A stretch of DNA of 64,000 bases from Marinobacter nauticus. GTDB lineage: Bacteria > Pseudomonadota > Gammaproteobacteria > Enterobacterales > Shewanellaceae. The position numbers and the translations under genes are program-made. Below, piece by piece: positions 54,547-64,000 of the stretch (position 1 is the first letter of the stretch; the number at the start of each line of letters is the position of its first letter). The notes beneath the pieces were generated by a model. It was not told the DNA's origin. It did not search any database and was given only the letters and a program-made list of their open reading frames with translations. The stretch spans positions 1 through 64,000 of the forward strand of contig NZ_JAHVJZ010000005.1 of NCBI RefSeq assembly GCF_019801015.1, written 5' to 3'.

Positions 54547-55833
54547 ATGACTTTACGACACCTGCTGATGGGCGCCGCCGCTGCCCTGATGTTCGGACAG
54601 GCCCTGGCCCAACCCCAGCCTCTGGATGAGGTGGCGGTACTGGTCAATGACGGCGTGATCCTGAAAAGCGAAATCGATGAGCGCATGGCTTCCGTGAAGC
54701 GGGGTGCACTGCAGGCTGGTCAGGAGTTGCCTTCCGATACCGCCCTGCGCACTCAGGTCATCGACCGATTGATCGCCGAAAGCCTGCAGTTGCAGATGGC
54801 CGAGCGTATGGGCCTGATGATCAGCGACATCCAGCTGGATCAGACCCTGGAAAACATGGCTCGTGAGCAGGGCATGACCCTGGTCGGCCTGCGTCAGGAG
54901 ATCGAATCCGACGGCACCAGCTACGCCGCTTACCGTGAGCAGATCCGTCGCGAAATCACCATCGGTCAGGTGCAGCGCATTCAGGTGCAGCGCCGCATCC
55001 AGATCTCCCCGCAGGAGATCAACACCCTGGTAGACATGATCAACGAACAGGGGCTGCAGAATGCGGAGTTCCACGTTGGCCACATCCTGATCGACTTTGG
55101 TGGCGATGAAGCGGCAGCCCGTGAGCGCGCAGACAAAGTGCTGGAGATGCTGAACGACGGCGCCGACTTCTCCAAAACCGCCCTTGCCGCGTCCTCCGGC
55201 CCGAAAGCGCTGGAAGGCGGCGACTGGGGCTTTATGAACATCAACGAGATGCCCACCCTGTTTGCCGAGGTGGTCAAGGACGCCAAGAAAGGCGACATCA
55301 TTGGCCCCATTAAGAGCGGCGCTGGCTTCCACATCGTAACCATCTACGACACCCGTGGTCAGGAAGTGCAGGAAGTTCAGGAGGTGAAATCCCGGCACAT
55401 CCTGCTGAAGCCCTCGCCGATCCTCAGTGAAGACATGGCGAAAAACCTGCTGATCGAATTCATGGCGGACGTAAAAGCCGGTAAGGCCGACTTCGCCGAG
55501 CTGGCTCGTGAACACTCCGATGACCCGGGCTCCGCCACGCGTGGCGGCGAACTGGGCTGGGCGGACCCCGGTATGTACGTCCCGGCCTTCCGCGACACTC
55601 TGAACCGACTCAAAGTGGGCGAATACTCCGAGCCGTTCCGTTCCAGCCACGGCTGGCACGTGGTGCAGCTGGAAGACCGCCGGGTGACCGACGCCACCAA
55701 CCAGGCCAATACCGACCGCGCCTACCAGCTGCTGTTCCGCCGTAAGTTCGGCGAACAGGTCAACGCCTGGCAGGAAGAGATGCGGGCCGGTGCCTACATT
55801 GAGGTGGTGGATCGCAGCGGTCGTCGTTCATGA
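54547..55833 (+). CDS. surA: Periplasmic chaperone and peptidyl-prolyl isomerase SurA
   Basis: Chaperone for outer-membrane proteins, including LptD. The 428-residue precursor has a signal peptide ending ALA before [14 protein letters not shown]. An N-terminal chaperone domain (about 25-165) is followed by two parvulin domains (about 172-275 with VGHILIDF; about 283-382 with SRHILLKPS), and a C-terminal helix. ATG at 54547 follows GGAC by 7 nt; the ATG at 54535 remains possible. It overlaps pdxA by 4 nt. Confidence 0.96.
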   Translation: MTLRHLLMGAAAALMFGQALAQPQPLDEVAVLVNDGVILKSEIDERMASVKRGALQAGQELPSDTALRTQVIDRLIAESLQLQMAERMGLMISDIQLDQTLENMAREQGMTLVGLRQEIESDGTSYAAYREQIRREITIGQVQRIQVQRRIQISPQEINTLVDMINEQGLQNAEFHVGHILIDFGGDEAAARERADKVLEMLNDGADFSKTALAASSGPKALEGGDWGFMNINEMPTLFAEVVKDAKKGDIIGPIKSGAGFHIVTIYDTRGQEVQEVQEVKSRHILLKPSPILSEDMAKNLLIEFMADVKAGKADFAELAREHSDDPGSATRGGELGWADPGMYVPAFRDTLNRLKVGEYSEPFRSSHGWHVVQLEDRRVTDATNQANTDRAYQLLFRRKFGEQVNAWQEEMRAGAYIEVVDRSGRRS

Positions 55834-56816
55834 TCCCGCGCATCGCCGTTACACCCGGCGAACCCGCCGGGATTGGTCCGGACCTGGTGATCAAACTGGC
55901 GCAACAGGATTGGCCTGTTGAGCTGGTGATCTGTGCCGACCCGGACCTGATGACCCAGCGCGCCAAGATGCTGGGTCTGCCTCTGAGCCTGCGCCCGTAT
56001 CAGCCCAGCCAACCGGCCCGGGCACAGCAGGCCGGCACCCTGACCATTGCCCCGGCCAAACTGGCTGCCCCGGTCAAACCGGGCCAGCTGGACGAGAGCA
56101 ACAGCGGCTACGTGGTGGACACCCTGCGCTTCGCCTGTGAGCACAACCTCAGCGGCGAATTTGCTGCGGTGGTCACCGGCCCGGTGCACAAGGGGATCAT
56201 CAACCAGGCCGGCATCAGCTTCTCCGGCCACACCGAGTTTTTTGCTCAACAGGCCGGGTGCCAGGACGTGGTGATGATGCTGGCGACGGAGGGATTGCAG
56301 GTGGCCCTGGTGACCACGCACATCCCGCTGGCCTACGTATCCAAAGCGATCACGCCGGCACGCCTTGAGAAAGTGATCCGAATTCTGCATCAGGATCTGC
56401 AGGACAAGTTCGCCATCGAACGTCCCCGTATCCTGGTGTGCGGCCTCAACCCCCACGCCGGGGAAGGGGGCCACCTTGGCCGGGAAGAGCTCGAAGTGAT
56501 CGAGCCAACCCTGGCCGCCCTGCGCAGCGAAGGGATGTTGCTCACAGGCCCTCTGCCGGCAGATACCCTGTTCCAACCCAAGTACCTGGAGCAGGCCGAC
56601 GTGGTTCTGGCCATGTACCATGACCAGGGACTGCCGGTGCTAAAATACAAGGGATTTGGGCGTGCCCTGAACATTACACTGGGGCTGCCTTTTATCCGCA
56701 CATCCGTCGATCACGGCACTGCCCTCGAACTGGCTGGTACTGACCAGGCCGACTGTGGCAGTTTCCGGGTCGCCCTTAGCAAAGCGATAGAGCTGGCAAC
56801 ACATCAGAATTCATGA
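55830..56816 (+). CDS. pdxA: 4-hydroxythreonine-4-phosphate dehydrogenase
   Basis: NAD-dependent enzyme of pyridoxal phosphate synthesis. The 328-residue protein contains [11 protein letters not shown] (about 8-18), metal and substrate residues in [21 protein letters not shown] (about 129-149), [15 protein letters not shown] and [16 protein letters not shown]. It is translationally coupled to surA before it and rsmA after it (4-nt ATGA overlaps both). The E. coli operon has the same order. Confidence 0.97.
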   Translation: MIPRIAVTPGEPAGIGPDLVIKLAQQDWPVELVICADPDLMTQRAKMLGLPLSLRPYQPSQPARAQQAGTLTIAPAKLAAPVKPGQLDESNSGYVVDTLRFACEHNLSGEFAAVVTGPVHKGIINQAGISFSGHTEFFAQQAGCQDVVMMLATEGLQVALVTTHIPLAYVSKAITPARLEKVIRILHQDLQDKFAIERPRILVCGLNPHAGEGGHLGREELEVIEPTLAALRSEGMLLTGPLPADTLFQPKYLEQADVVLAMYHDQGLPVLKYKGFGRALNITLGLPFIRTSVDHGTALELAGTDQADCGSFRVALSKAIELATHQNS

Positions 56817-57622
56817 GCAACAATGTGCATTTGGGCCACCGCGCCCGTAAACGCTTCGGCCAAAACTTCCTTCACGACATGTCGGTCATTGACCGCATCG
56901 TCGCCGCGATCCGTCCCGATAACGACCACATCATGGTGGAGATCGGGCCGGGTCTGGGTGCCCTGACTGAGCCGGTCGCCGATCAGGTGGAACACCTGAA
57001 CGTGGTGGAACTGGACCGGGACCTGGCCGAACGTCTGCGCCACCAGCCGCGCTGGGGACGCAAACTGACCATCCACGAAGGGGATGCCCTGAAGTTCGAC
57101 TTCAACCAGCTGGCAGAGCCCGGCAAACGGATGAAGGTCTTCGGCAACCTGCCCTACAACATCTCCACCCCGCTGATGTTCCACCTGTTTGAAACCGTGG
57201 ACAGCGTGGAATCGATGCACTTTATGCTGCAGAAAGAGGTGGTGGAGCGTCTGTGCGCAGGCCCGGGTCATAAGAACTATGGCCGCCTGAGCGTGATGGC
57301 CCAGTACTACTGCCAGTGCATTCCGGTATTGGAAGTGCCGCCGGGCTGCTTTACCCCGCCGCCGAAGGTGGACTCCGCTGTGGTTCGTCTGGTGCCGCAC
57401 AAAGAGAAGCCCTACCCGGCCAGCAATGTGGCAAAGCTGGAGCAAGTGGTCGCCACCGCGTTCACCATGCGTCGCAAGACCCTGCGCAACAACTTTAAGG
57501 GCCAGCTGAACGACGATGAGTTCGCGGCACTGGGCATCGACCCGACTCTGCGTCCTGAGCGCATCAGCCTCCCCCAGTTTGTGGCTATGGCCAACTTCCT
57601 CAGTGAGCGCGATGCAGCCTGA
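56813..57622 (+). CDS. rsmA: 16S rRNA dimethyladenosine transferase RsmA (KsgA)
   Basis: Dimethylates A1518 and A1519 in helix 45 of 16S rRNA late in 30S assembly. The 269-residue protein shows [11 protein letters not shown] (about 11-21), SAM motif [14 protein letters not shown] (about 43-56), the catalytic [12 protein letters not shown] (about 113-124) and a C-terminal helical domain. Loss gives kasugamycin resistance in other bacteria. It overlaps pdxA by 4 nt and apaG by 11 nt. Confidence 0.97.
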   Translation: MSNNVHLGHRARKRFGQNFLHDMSVIDRIVAAIRPDNDHIMVEIGPGLGALTEPVADQVEHLNVVELDRDLAERLRHQPRWGRKLTIHEGDALKFDFNQLAEPGKRMKVFGNLPYNISTPLMFHLFETVDSVESMHFMLQKEVVERLCAGPGHKNYGRLSVMAQYYCQCIPVLEVPPGCFTPPPKVDSAVVRLVPHKEKPYPASNVAKLEQVVATAFTMRRKTLRNNFKGQLNDDEFAALGIDPTLRPERISLPQFVAMANFLSERDAA

Positions 57623-57986
57623 TTCCCCTCTGGCCATCGAGGTAGCAACCCAATACGTGGAGGCTCAGTCTGAGCCCACTAAGGGGCGCTACCTGTTTCA
57701 CTACAGTCTGGAACTGACCAATGTCAGTGACCAGACCCTGACCCTGAAGCGCCGTAAGTGGCTGATCACCGACGGTAACGGGGAACAGATGGAAGTGGAA
57801 GGCGCTGGTGTGGTGGGCGAAACCCCCACACTGGAACCGGGCCAGACGTTTCGCTACACCAGCTCTGTTGTGCTGACCACGCCGCTGGGCAGCATGACCG
57901 GCTTTTACACCCTTCACGGGGACAATGGCGCCATCAAGGCTCCCGTTCCCCGCTTCCAACTCTCCGTCCCGGGAACCCTGCACTGA
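57612..57986 (+). CDS. apaG: ApaG (Co2+/Mg2+ efflux-associated) protein
   Basis: The 124-residue single-domain protein of the ApaG/DUF525 fold contains [58 protein letters not shown] and [11 protein letters not shown], all typical. Its biochemical role is unsettled. Start: ATG at 57612 inside the end of rsmA, consistent with coupling; upstream in-frame codons belong to the rsmA overlap. It ends directly at apaH (TGA then ATG without gap). Confidence 0.94.
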   Translation: MQPDSPLAIEVATQYVEAQSEPTKGRYLFHYSLELTNVSDQTLTLKRRKWLITDGNGEQMEVEGAGVVGETPTLEPGQTFRYTSSVVLTTPLGSMTGFYTLHGDNGAIKAPVPRFQLSVPGTLH

Positions 57987-58799
57987 ATGGCCAACTACTT
58001 TGTCGGGGATATTCAGGGCTGCTACAACGAGTTGTGCCGACTGCTCGACAGCGTCCACTTTGACCCCGCTTCCGATACGTTGTGGGCGTGCGGTGATCTG
58101 ATCGCCCGAGGCCCGGATTCGCTGGCGGTGTTGCGGCTGATGCGGGAACTGGGCGAAGCGGGCCAAACCGTTCTGGGCAACCACGACCTCCACCTGCTGG
58201 CGGTGGCCGCCGGACTGAAAAAGTACAAACCCCGGGACCGGGTGCAACCGCTGCTGGAAGCGCCGGATCTGCCGGAGCTGATCCTCTGGTTGCGCCAGCA
58301 GCCCCTGCTGCACGAACTGCCGGAACATCGGCTGTTGCTGAGCCATGCCGGCCTGCCCCCGCACTGGGACCTGGCCACGGCGAAGGCCCGGGCAGAGGCG
58401 GTGTCCGACACCCTCAAAAGCGACCATTACCTCGACTTTATCGGTCAGATGTACGGGGAAAAACCGGATGACGACCGCACGCTGAGCAGTGAAATCGAGC
58501 GCCAGACTTACACGGTCAATGCGCTGACCCGGATGCGCTTTCTGCACAGCGATGGCCGGCTCGACTTCGCCAGCAAACTGGGGCCGGACGATGAGCGGGC
58601 TCTGGTGCCCTGGTTCCTGTACCCGGAGCATCAACTGCTGCGCAGCCACCGGCTGGTGTTCGGCCATTGGGCTGCCCTGATGGGCCGGACTCACACCGCC
58701 AATGCCATTGCACTGGACACCGGATGCTGCTGGGGTAACCACCTGACGCTCTGGTGCCTCGAAGACGACAGCCGTCACTTCCAGACCGCACTGGACTGA
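57987..58799 (+). CDS. apaH: Bis(5'-nucleosyl)-tetraphosphatase, symmetrical
   Basis: Splits Ap4A into two ADP and also removes Np4 caps from RNA in E. coli. The 270-residue metallophosphatase has motifs YFVGDIQGCYNEL (about 3-15), CGDLIARGPDSL (about 34-45), GNHDLHLL (about 61-68) and LLSHAGLPPHW. Its ATG follows the apaG stop with no gap, so it depends on coupled translation. It is the last gene of the lptD operon; a perfect inverted repeat follows. Confidence 0.96.
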   Translation: MANYFVGDIQGCYNELCRLLDSVHFDPASDTLWACGDLIARGPDSLAVLRLMRELGEAGQTVLGNHDLHLLAVAAGLKKYKPRDRVQPLLEAPDLPELILWLRQQPLLHELPEHRLLLSHAGLPPHWDLATAKARAEAVSDTLKSDHYLDFIGQMYGEKPDDDRTLSSEIERQTYTVNALTRMRFLHSDGRLDFASKLGPDDERALVPWFLYPEHQLLRSHRLVFGHWAALMGRTHTANAIALDTGCCWGNHLTLWCLEDDSRHFQTALD

Positions 58800-58827
58800 T
58801 CTCCCTCTCCATTTGCTCAAGTTTTAT

Positions 58828-58862
58828 TCACAGTGGCCGATCCTTATGATTGGCCACTGTGA
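58828..58862 (+). terminator. Perfect inverted repeat after apaH, probable terminator
   Basis: TCACAGTGGCC (58828-58838) and GGCCACTGTGA (58852-58862) are exact inverse complements with a 13-base loop, followed by TTTTGG. A terminator closing the six-gene operon is most likely; the CAGTGGCC arms could also form an operator for the following chemoreceptor gene. Confidence 0.55.
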
Positions 58863-58928
58863 TTTTGGTCTCAGGCTGATAACATGTGGGCAAAAATGGA
58901 ACAAAAACAATAATTCAGGGAGAGGGTT

Positions 58929-60959
58929 ATGAAAATCACGGTCGCCATGCGGATCGTAGGGGGCTTTGCGCTGGTCACCCTGCTGCTGTTGCTCCTGGGC
59001 GGCATGTCACTGCTGAGTATCGGTACCGTCAGCACACACACAGAGAGCTTTAAGTCCTTCTCCCTCCCTGCCAAAGACGCCACCGGCAGTCTTGAGCGTC
59101 TGCTTAACGCCCAACAACTGGCACTGGTTAACGCCTATTACAGCCAGGCGGAAGACCAGCTCACTGCGCAACGCGCCACACTGAATGGCCTGCAACAGGA
59201 GTGGGGGTCCACCCGCGGCAGCCTGCAACAGTTGATCACCAACGAATCCAGCCTCAATGCCCCTCTGAACGCCGTCAGTGCCGAGCATGAACGCTACTGG
59301 CAACAGGTTCAGCGCCTGCTGCAGGCACGCCAGACCGCATTGGTGGCTCAGGTCGCCCTGGCCGAGCGCCTCTCCAGTCTGGAAGAGCAGGTCGACGACA
59401 CCAGCTCCATGCTGCTGGACGTGATGGATCTGGAATACTCCGACAACGAGCAGGACCGCACCCTGGCTGGCCATGCCAGCACCCTGGAAACCAGCCTTAT
59501 CGGCCTGATCTCCATCGCACTGGAGTTACCCAAAGCGGAAGACTCCACGCTGGTTGAGACCCTGGATGGCGAGCTGAGTTACCTGCTGAGCAACCTCGAG
59601 TACCTGCAAAGCAATCTGGTCTGGACACGCCCAGATGGCAGCAACCGGATTGACGCCGATCTGGCTGCCGACATCGACCAGAACCTGGGAGAGATTCTCA
59701 ACGCGTTCGACGACAGCTCCGGCGTAGTGGCGGAACGCCTGTCCGGGCTAGTGGCCCAGTCCGACGCCAGCGCCGCCCTGGCTCAGGCACGCGCCGGGCA
59801 GAACACACTGCAAACGCAGATTGATGAACTCCACAGCCAGGTGATCCTCATCAGTAATGCGGCCGGAGACGCGGCTCAGAGCGCGCTGGAGAGCAGCGGC
59901 ACACGAACCATGGTGGTGATGGTGCTTTCCATCCTGGTAGCCTCCACCATCGGTTACGTGACCATCCGTGCCATCACCCGTCCACTCAGTCAGGTAAACG
60001 ACGCCCTGGCGGTACTGGCGCAGGGTGACCTGACCCAGAAACTCAGTTACCACCGCGACGATGAGTTCGGTCAGTTGGTGGGCAACACCAACCGGCTTGT
60101 GGACAGCCTGCGTGGGCTGATTCAATCCATCATCGACCGCGCCAATCAGCTGGCCGCGGCGGCGGAGGAAACCTCTGCGGTCACCGCCCAAACCACCTCC
60201 GGCATTCAGGAGCAGAAGAGCCAGGTCGACCAGGTGGCCAGCGCCACCACCGAACTGTCCGCCTCCGCCAGTGAAGTGGCCACCGGTGCCAGCGATGCCC
60301 TGGGTGAGATCAAGCTGGCTGATGATGAAGCCAAGCAGGTGAAAGCGATCTCCGGCGCCAATGGCGAAGCGATTCAGGCCCTGGCCGATGAAGTGGAGCG
60401 GGCCAGCCAGGTGATCCATCAGCTGGATGAGAACAGCGCCGCTATCGGCGGGATCCTGGATGTGATCCGCGGCATCGCCGAGCAAACCAACCTGTTGGCG
60501 CTGAACGCCGCGATCGAAGCGGCGCGAGCGGGCGAACAGGGCCGTGGTTTTGCCGTTGTGGCCGATGAGGTTCGCTCACTGGCCTCCCGCACTCAGGACT
60601 CCACCACCGAGATCCAACAGATGATTGAAGCCCTGCAACAGGGGGCCAAGGAAGCGGTGTCGGTGATGCAGCAGGGTCAGAGCCAGGCGCAGCAGAGCGT
60701 GGCCAAGACCGAAGAGGCCAACCGCATGCTCGATGCCATCGCCGAAGCGGTGGACCGGGTTTATGCCGCCGGCAACCAGATTGCTCAGGCCGCCCAGGAG
60801 CAGGACCAGGTGGCCCAAACCATCTCCAGCCGCCTGGAGCAGATCGCCGGCATCGCCGAAGAGACCAGCTCCGGCGCTGTACAGACCGCCACCTCCAGCC
60901 AACAGGTGGCCCAGTTGGCGGAAGAGCTTCAGTTGCAGGTGCGCGAGTTCAAGGTCTGA
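58929..60959 (+). CDS. Methyl-accepting chemotaxis protein
   Basis: The 676-residue chemoreceptor has an N-terminal TM (about 9-31), a long helical periplasmic sensor (about 32-325), TM2 ([20 protein letters not shown], about 328-347), a HAMP domain (about 348-400) and a cytoplasmic signalling coiled coil. The hairpin tip [20 protein letters not shown] and [15 protein letters not shown] bind CheA/CheW. No C-terminal CheR pentapeptide is present. The ligand is unknown; the four-helix-bundle-like sensor lacks an obvious Cache or PAS signature. A GGGAGAGGG Shine-Dalgarno precedes the ATG. Monocistronic. Confidence 0.95.
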   Translation: MKITVAMRIVGGFALVTLLLLLLGGMSLLSIGTVSTHTESFKSFSLPAKDATGSLERLLNAQQLALVNAYYSQAEDQLTAQRATLNGLQQEWGSTRGSLQQLITNESSLNAPLNAVSAEHERYWQQVQRLLQARQTALVAQVALAERLSSLEEQVDDTSSMLLDVMDLEYSDNEQDRTLAGHASTLETSLIGLISIALELPKAEDSTLVETLDGELSYLLSNLEYLQSNLVWTRPDGSNRIDADLAADIDQNLGEILNAFDDSSGVVAERLSGLVAQSDASAALAQARAGQNTLQTQIDELHSQVILISNAAGDAAQSALESSGTRTMVVMVLSILVASTIGYVTIRAITRPLSQVNDALAVLAQGDLTQKLSYHRDDEFGQLVGNTNRLVDSLRGLIQSIIDRANQLAAAAEETSAVTAQTTSGIQEQKSQVDQVASATTELSASASEVATGASDALGEIKLADDEAKQVKAISGANGEAIQALADEVERASQVIHQLDENSAAIGGILDVIRGIAEQTNLLALNAAIEAARAGEQGRGFAVVADEVRSLASRTQDSTTEIQQMIEALQQGAKEAVSVMQQGQSQAQQSVAKTEEANRMLDAIAEAVDRVYAAGNQIAQAAQEQDQVAQTISSRLEQIAGIAEETSSGAVQTATSSQQVAQLAEELQLQVREFKV

Positions 60960-60972
60960 TCCTGACAGCAAC

Positions 60973-61002
60973 AAAAAAGGCGGCCCAAAGGCCGCCTTTT
61001 TT
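60973..61002. terminator. Bidirectional terminator after the chemoreceptor
   Basis: AAAAAAGGCGGCC/GGCCGCCTTTTTT with a CAAA loop serves the chemoreceptor (plus) and the DUF3718 gene ending at 61016 (minus). Confidence 0.94.
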
Positions 61003-61015
61003 CATTGTCGCTGAC

Positions 61016-61405
61016 TCAGTTGGTGCGCTCGGTGATCGCCGCGGCGATCTCGCTGCCAGCAAAGCCCTGGCTGTCCGCCCACTGCAATACCGTCTGGCCA
61101 TCGGCTTCCGGTGCCGACAGGGTCTTGCGGGGCAACTGCTTCGCCACAAACACGCCCACGTCCTGCGCATTGCTCAGCATCGCCGTACGCAGCAGGCTGT
61201 TGCCGTTGCAGGTGATGCCATCATAAACAGAACGCAGTTTAATGCGGGTATCCTTCAGCTTCTTACGCAGACGATTTTTATCGTCAGAAGCCACGTAGTC
61301 ACACACACTGGCGATCAGCTGATCGGCATTGGCGTGACTTATCGGGGTGTAGGTCAGACTGACAGCGGCCAGGCCGGCCGCCATGAATAAAGCGGTAAGA
61401 CGCAT
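61016..61405 (-). CDS. DUF3718 exported protein
   Basis: The 129-residue precursor has a signal peptide (about 1-26, ending SHA). The mature part contains ICDYV-like IASVCDYVASDDKNRLRKKL, IKLRSVYDGITCNGNSLLR and a helical end, which I recall as DUF3718 in Shewanella-type genomes. Two cysteines (about 34 and 65) probably form a disulfide in the periplasm. Start: two adjacent ATGs follow AGGGAG; the second has the better spacing, and 61408 is the alternative. Function unknown. Confidence 0.83.
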   Translation of the reverse strand: MRLTALFMAAGLAAVSLTYTPISHANADQLIASVCDYVASDDKNRLRKKLKDTRIKLRSVYDGITCNGNSLLRTAMLSNAQDVGVFVAKQLPRKTLSAPEADGQTVLQWADSQGFAGSEIAAAITERTN

Positions 61406-61495
61406 CATTTCGCTCCCTGTAATTGACAACGTTCACAGACTTCTAACGGTCCGTTAACCACAGCTTATAACAGGCGGAAAAATAACGGTATATCT

Positions 61496-61987
61496 TTAAT
61501 CTACTTGTCGGTCCAGGGTGCGGAAAGTCAGCGTAAAGGCGTTCTTCTCATCCGGCAGATAGACGCTTCGCTCAACCTCAGTCCAACCCAAAGGCCGGTA
61601 ATCAGGGAAGTGAGTATCGCCCTCGACATCCAGATCCACATCGGTGATGTAGAGGCGGTCAGCCTGAGGGAGCATCGCCGCATAAAGCTCACCGCCACCG
61701 ATGATCATCAACTCTTCCACCGCACCGGCAGCGGCAATGGCGGCCTCGATACTGGCAACAACGGTGACCCCTTCCGGGGCGTAGCCGCTCTGCCGGGTGA
61801 TCACGATGTTGTGGCGGCCCGGCAGGGGGCGGCCAATGGATTCGTAAGTGCGTCGCCCCATCACCACCGGCTTACCCAGGGTGACGGCTTTAAAGTGCTT
61901 CAGATCGGCCGGCAGGTGCCAGGGCATCTGGTTGTCTTTACCGATAACCCGGTTTCGGGCCATACAGGCGATCAGTGCGATCCGCAT
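61496..61987 (-). CDS. folA: Dihydrofolate reductase
   Basis: NADPH-dependent reductase giving tetrahydrofolate; target of trimethoprim. The 163 residues are typical. MRIALIACMARNRVIGKDNQ opens the protein, with MPWHLPADLKHFK (substrate-binding Asp about 28), VVMGRRTYESIGRPLPGR (about 43-60) and IIGGGELYAAMLPQADRLYITDV. Start: ATG at 61987, with AAAGGA 9 nt upstream; the frame is open for 27 codons further. In E. coli folA lies next to apaH; here the chemoreceptor and DUF3718 genes intervene. Confidence 0.97.
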   Translation of the reverse strand: MRIALIACMARNRVIGKDNQMPWHLPADLKHFKAVTLGKPVVMGRRTYESIGRPLPGRHNIVITRQSGYAPEGVTVVASIEAAIAAAGAVEELMIIGGGELYAAMLPQADRLYITDVDLDVEGDTHFPDYRPLGWTEVERSVYLPDEKNAFTLTFRTLDRQVD

Positions 61988-62012
61988 CGATTCAGTTCCT
62001 TTCTTGTTCCGC

Positions 62013-62474
62013 TCAGATGATGGAGCGGTTACGGTAATACAGCAGTCCTGGCAGGGCCAGGCCCACACTCAGTGCCCCAACGATAAACACCGTCTTGATG
62101 CCGTTCACCAGCACCTGCTCAATCATGGGTTCACTGGCCCCCACAGCGCTCATCTCCACCAACCCGATAACGGTGTTGAAGGCGTAGCTGCCGGGGATCA
62201 TCGGAATAATGGCCGCCACCCCATAAAGTTGCATGGGCGCCAGGGTTCGCCGGGCCCAATGCGCGGTCAGCCAGCCCACCGAAGCCGCCGCCACAAACGT
62301 GGCCCACTCAATCGGCGCGCCCAACTCCATGCCAAGCCCTCGGATGCCAAACCCCAGGGCGCCAGCCAGGCCGCAACGCCACAGGTAGCGACCGGGCACG
62401 TTGAAAGCCATGGCAAAACCCACCGCCGGGACGGAAGCAATCAACGCGTTCAGAAACAGGTGCAGAAGATCCAT
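62013..62474 (-). CDS. yjjB: Threonine/serine exporter family protein, YjjB type
   Basis: The 153-residue inner-membrane protein has four or five hydrophobic spans and belongs to the ThrE_2/DUF3815 family. MDLLHLFLNALIASVPAVGFAMAFNVP opens it, and IIPMIPGSYAFNTVIGLVEM is the conserved core. Its ATG overlaps the TAA of yjjP by one base, so the two are coupled. In E. coli YjjP and YjjB together export succinate; the ThrE fold is split over both. In-frame codons upstream of this ATG belong to the yjjP region. Confidence 0.9.
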   Translation of the reverse strand: MDLLHLFLNALIASVPAVGFAMAFNVPGRYLWRCGLAGALGFGIRGLGMELGAPIEWATFVAAASVGWLTAHWARRTLAPMQLYGVAAIIPMIPGSYAFNTVIGLVEMSAVGASEPMIEQVLVNGIKTVFIVGALSVGLALPGLLYYRNRSII

Positions 62475-63238
62475 TACAGCCACCCCAGACCGGTCAATTG
62501 CATCGCCAGAGTGATGCCAATAGCAGCGGAGATGGTCATCAGTGTGGCCTGGCCCCATCTGGCCATCCCGACGTTGTAGTGCCCTTTCACCATATCGGCG
62601 ACGGCGTTGATCATCGGGAAACCAGGCACCAGCATCAGCACGCACGCTGCGGTGGCGATTTCAGGGGTGTCAGTCCACTCCATCAATCCCCCGAGGCGGG
62701 TGAGCAGCGTGGTGACAAAGGCGGTCACCGCCCAGTTCACCAGAACGTTGTAGTGATGGCGGGCAAAGGATTGTCTTACCGCCATGCCCACTGAGGAGGC
62801 CAGTGCGGTGATCAGGCAGCCCATCAGGTCTGAACCAAAGAAATGGGCAAAGGCGGCGCAGGAGGGGCCGATGATGGCCACCACATACCAGCGGTTCCAG
62901 GTCCAGGGGGTCAGTCGGGAGAGGCGGCGGGCCGCCAGGGTGAGATCAACGATGCCTTTCTCGGCCTGCACACAGATGCGCTGTACCTCGCACACCATAT
63001 GCATGTTCAGGCCATGCTCCCGAAGCCGTCGGGTGGTGGTCACACAGCGTCCCTGATACAGGGTGGTCATCACCAGTGCGTTGGCGGAGATGGAGAGCTC
63101 GACGCTGTCGACACCAAAGGCACGGCCCATACGTTGGCCGATGTCTTCGACCAGCTCACTTTCCGCCCCCCAGGCCAGCATCTGCTGCGCGGCGCGCACC
63201 GCCACCCGGGTGATCTCGTTTTGTGTTTGAACGTCCAT
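62474..63238 (-). CDS. yjjP: Threonine/serine exporter family protein, YjjP type
   Basis: The 254-residue protein has a soluble N-terminal half (about 1-110; MLAWGAESELVEDIGQRMG, VDSVELSISANALVMTT) and five hydrophobic spans in the C-terminal half, ending with GFPMINAVADMVKGHYNVGMARW. This matches ThrE_1/DUF1212, the first half of the two-part exporter with YjjB. It may export succinate, serine or threonine; the substrate cannot be decided here. It lies between obgE and yjjB, with the obgE terminator before it. Confidence 0.92.
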   Translation of the reverse strand: MDVQTQNEITRVAVRAAQQMLAWGAESELVEDIGQRMGRAFGVDSVELSISANALVMTTLYQGRCVTTTRRLREHGLNMHMVCEVQRICVQAEKGIVDLTLAARRLSRLTPWTWNRWYVVAIIGPSCAAFAHFFGSDLMGCLITALASSVGMAVRQSFARHHYNVLVNWAVTAFVTTLLTRLGGLMEWTDTPEIATAACVLMLVPGFPMINAVADMVKGHYNVGMARWGQATLMTISAAIGITLAMQLTGLGWL

Positions 63239-63260
63239 TTCGAGTTGTTGTTCTTATTCG

Positions 63261-63284
63261 ACAAAAGGGGACCCTGAGGTCCCC
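63261..63284 (-). terminator. Terminator of obgE
   Basis: On the minus strand AGGGGACC/GGTCCCCT with a TCAG loop is followed by TTTG, about 20 nt past the obgE stop. Confidence 0.8.
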
Positions 63285-63303
63285 TATGGTACGGCATTGC
63301 CGG

Positions 63304-64000
63304 TTACTTCTGATACACCACTTCGACGTCGTAATCGTCGTCGTCCCAGTCGTCCCAGTCGTCGTCATCTTCTTCGACCACTGCGTCACGCATCTGCTGA
63401 GCGTGGTAGTGCTCCCACTTGAAGCTGACCTCTTCTTCGCCCTGCTCCTCCACGATCTCGTGAGGCAGGGTGTCGAGCAGTTGCATCAGCTGCTTGCACA
63501 GCACCTCGGTGCCCTGCTTGCTGATGGCCGCGATGGTGTGGACTTCGCCTTCCCACTCCAGTGCTTCAACGATGGCGTTGATGCGCGCTTCGCGCTCCTC
63601 TTCCGGCACCAGATCCAGCTTGTTCAGTACCAGCCAGCGCGGCTTGTCGAACAGCTTCGGAGAGTAGGCGTTGAGTTCCGCCAGGATCGCTTTGGCACCT
63701 TCGGCAGGATCGCTCTCGTCAAACGGGGCCATATCGATGATGTGCAGCAGCACACGGCAACGCTCCAGGTGCTTGAGGAAGCGGATCCCCAGACCAGCGC
63801 CGTCAGAGGCCCCTTCAATCAGACCCGGAATGTCCGCAATCACGAAGCTCTTGGACGGCTCAGGACGCACCACGCCCAGATTCGGCACCAGAGTGGTAAA
63901 CGGATAATCCGCCACTTTCGGCTTGGCCGCAGATACGGAGCGAATAAAAGTGGACTTACCCGCGTTGGGCAAGCCCAGCAAGCCCACGTCCGCCAACAGC
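63304..64000 (-). CDS. obgE: GTPase ObgE/CgtA, C-terminal part (truncated by the window edge)
   Basis: Essential ribosome-associated GTPase in 50S assembly and the stringent response. Only the last 232 or so codons are present; the N-terminal glycine-rich Obg fold lies beyond position 64000. Visible are [16 protein letters not shown] (G1), [13 protein letters not shown] (G3), VLNKLDLVP (G4) and the acidic tail [18 protein letters not shown] typical of gammaproteobacterial ObgE. The frame continues to the window end. A start reported inside this span is not real, as the codon there is TTG within the G domain. Confidence 0.97.
   Translation of the reverse strand, partial: LLADVGLLGLPNAGKSTFIRSVSAAKPKVADYPFTTLVPNLGVVRPEPSKSFVIADIPGLIEGASDGAGLGIRFLKHLERCRVLLHIIDMAPFDESDPAEGAKAILAELNAYSPKLFDKPRWLVLNKLDLVPEEEREARINAIVEALEWEGEVHTIAAISKQGTEVLCKQLMQLLDTLPHEIVEEQGEEEVSFKWEHYHAQQMRDAVVEEDDDDWDDWDDDDYDVEVVYQK

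Noticed and set aside
58828-58862. Inverted repeat after apaH as a mobile-element end or attachment site
   Set aside because: No transposase, no target duplication and a T run after the second arm; a terminator explains it better.

Overview
The window reads as a chromosomal core segment of a moderately GC-rich marine gammaproteobacterium of the Alteromonadales. Ferrimonas, or a close relative of Shewanella, is my best guess. Support comes from the gene sets hdfR/maoP, csdA-csdE with tcdA, lptD-surA-pdxA-rsmA-apaG-apaH, the DUF3718, TIGR04219-like and DUF3302 families, and codon usage that fills the antisense frames with long shadow ORFs. The genus is an inference; only a search with the 16S fragment would settle it. 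I see no phage, transposon, CRISPR array or tRNA gene.

Layout. 1-573: 5' end of a 16S rRNA gene on the minus strand, with boxA leader, two tandem rrn promoters and a pair of DnaA boxes. 574-7332: outer-membrane protein, udp, a 30-codon membrane peptide, winged-helix protein, Hsp20, a YibH/YibI-type membrane-fusion pair, then hdfR, a RimK-type ATP-grasp ligase and maoP. 7460-13356: a GAF-GAF-GGDEF-EAL protein and the serine catabolic pair sdaC-sdaA with CRP-like sites. 13623-19670: TauE-type exporter, yjjX, tas, csdA-csdE and tcdA. 19671-24219: a major porin, tpm, a cysteine-rich protein and an unusual protein kinase. 24241-33694: exported zinc metalloprotease, a heme-utilisation region (HutW-HutX fusion with two DUF454 paralogues) and a large hybrid sensor kinase. 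33902-38405: phoH (PIN-PhoH) and rapA. 38479-46669: envelope proteins, a diheme cytochrome c peroxidase, mgtE behind a structured leader, and rnb. 46867-52008: a hydroxyacid dehydrogenase, two small barrels, a methyltransferase and the amgK-murU-djlA operon. 52071-58799: a sigma-E-like promoter driving lptD-surA-pdxA-rsmA-apaG-apaH. 58929-64000: chemotaxis receptor, folA, yjjP-yjjB and the 3' part of obgE.

Functional themes. Envelope biogenesis is prominent: LptD and SurA next to cell-wall recycling by AmgK/MurU and the co-chaperone DjlA, plus several beta-barrels. Nutrient and ion handling includes serine uptake and deamination, uridine salvage, heme-iron extraction and Mg2+ import. The items most worth a second look are the mgtE leader, in which a hairpin buries the ribosome binding site and an upstream segment could release it; the HutW-HutX fusion with a perfect direct repeat just upstream and DUF454 genes on both sides; a RimK-like gene placed between hdfR and maoP and bracketed by two copies of an A-tract palindrome; a protein kinase with a long unassigned C-terminal domain; and a previously unlisted 30-residue membrane peptide.
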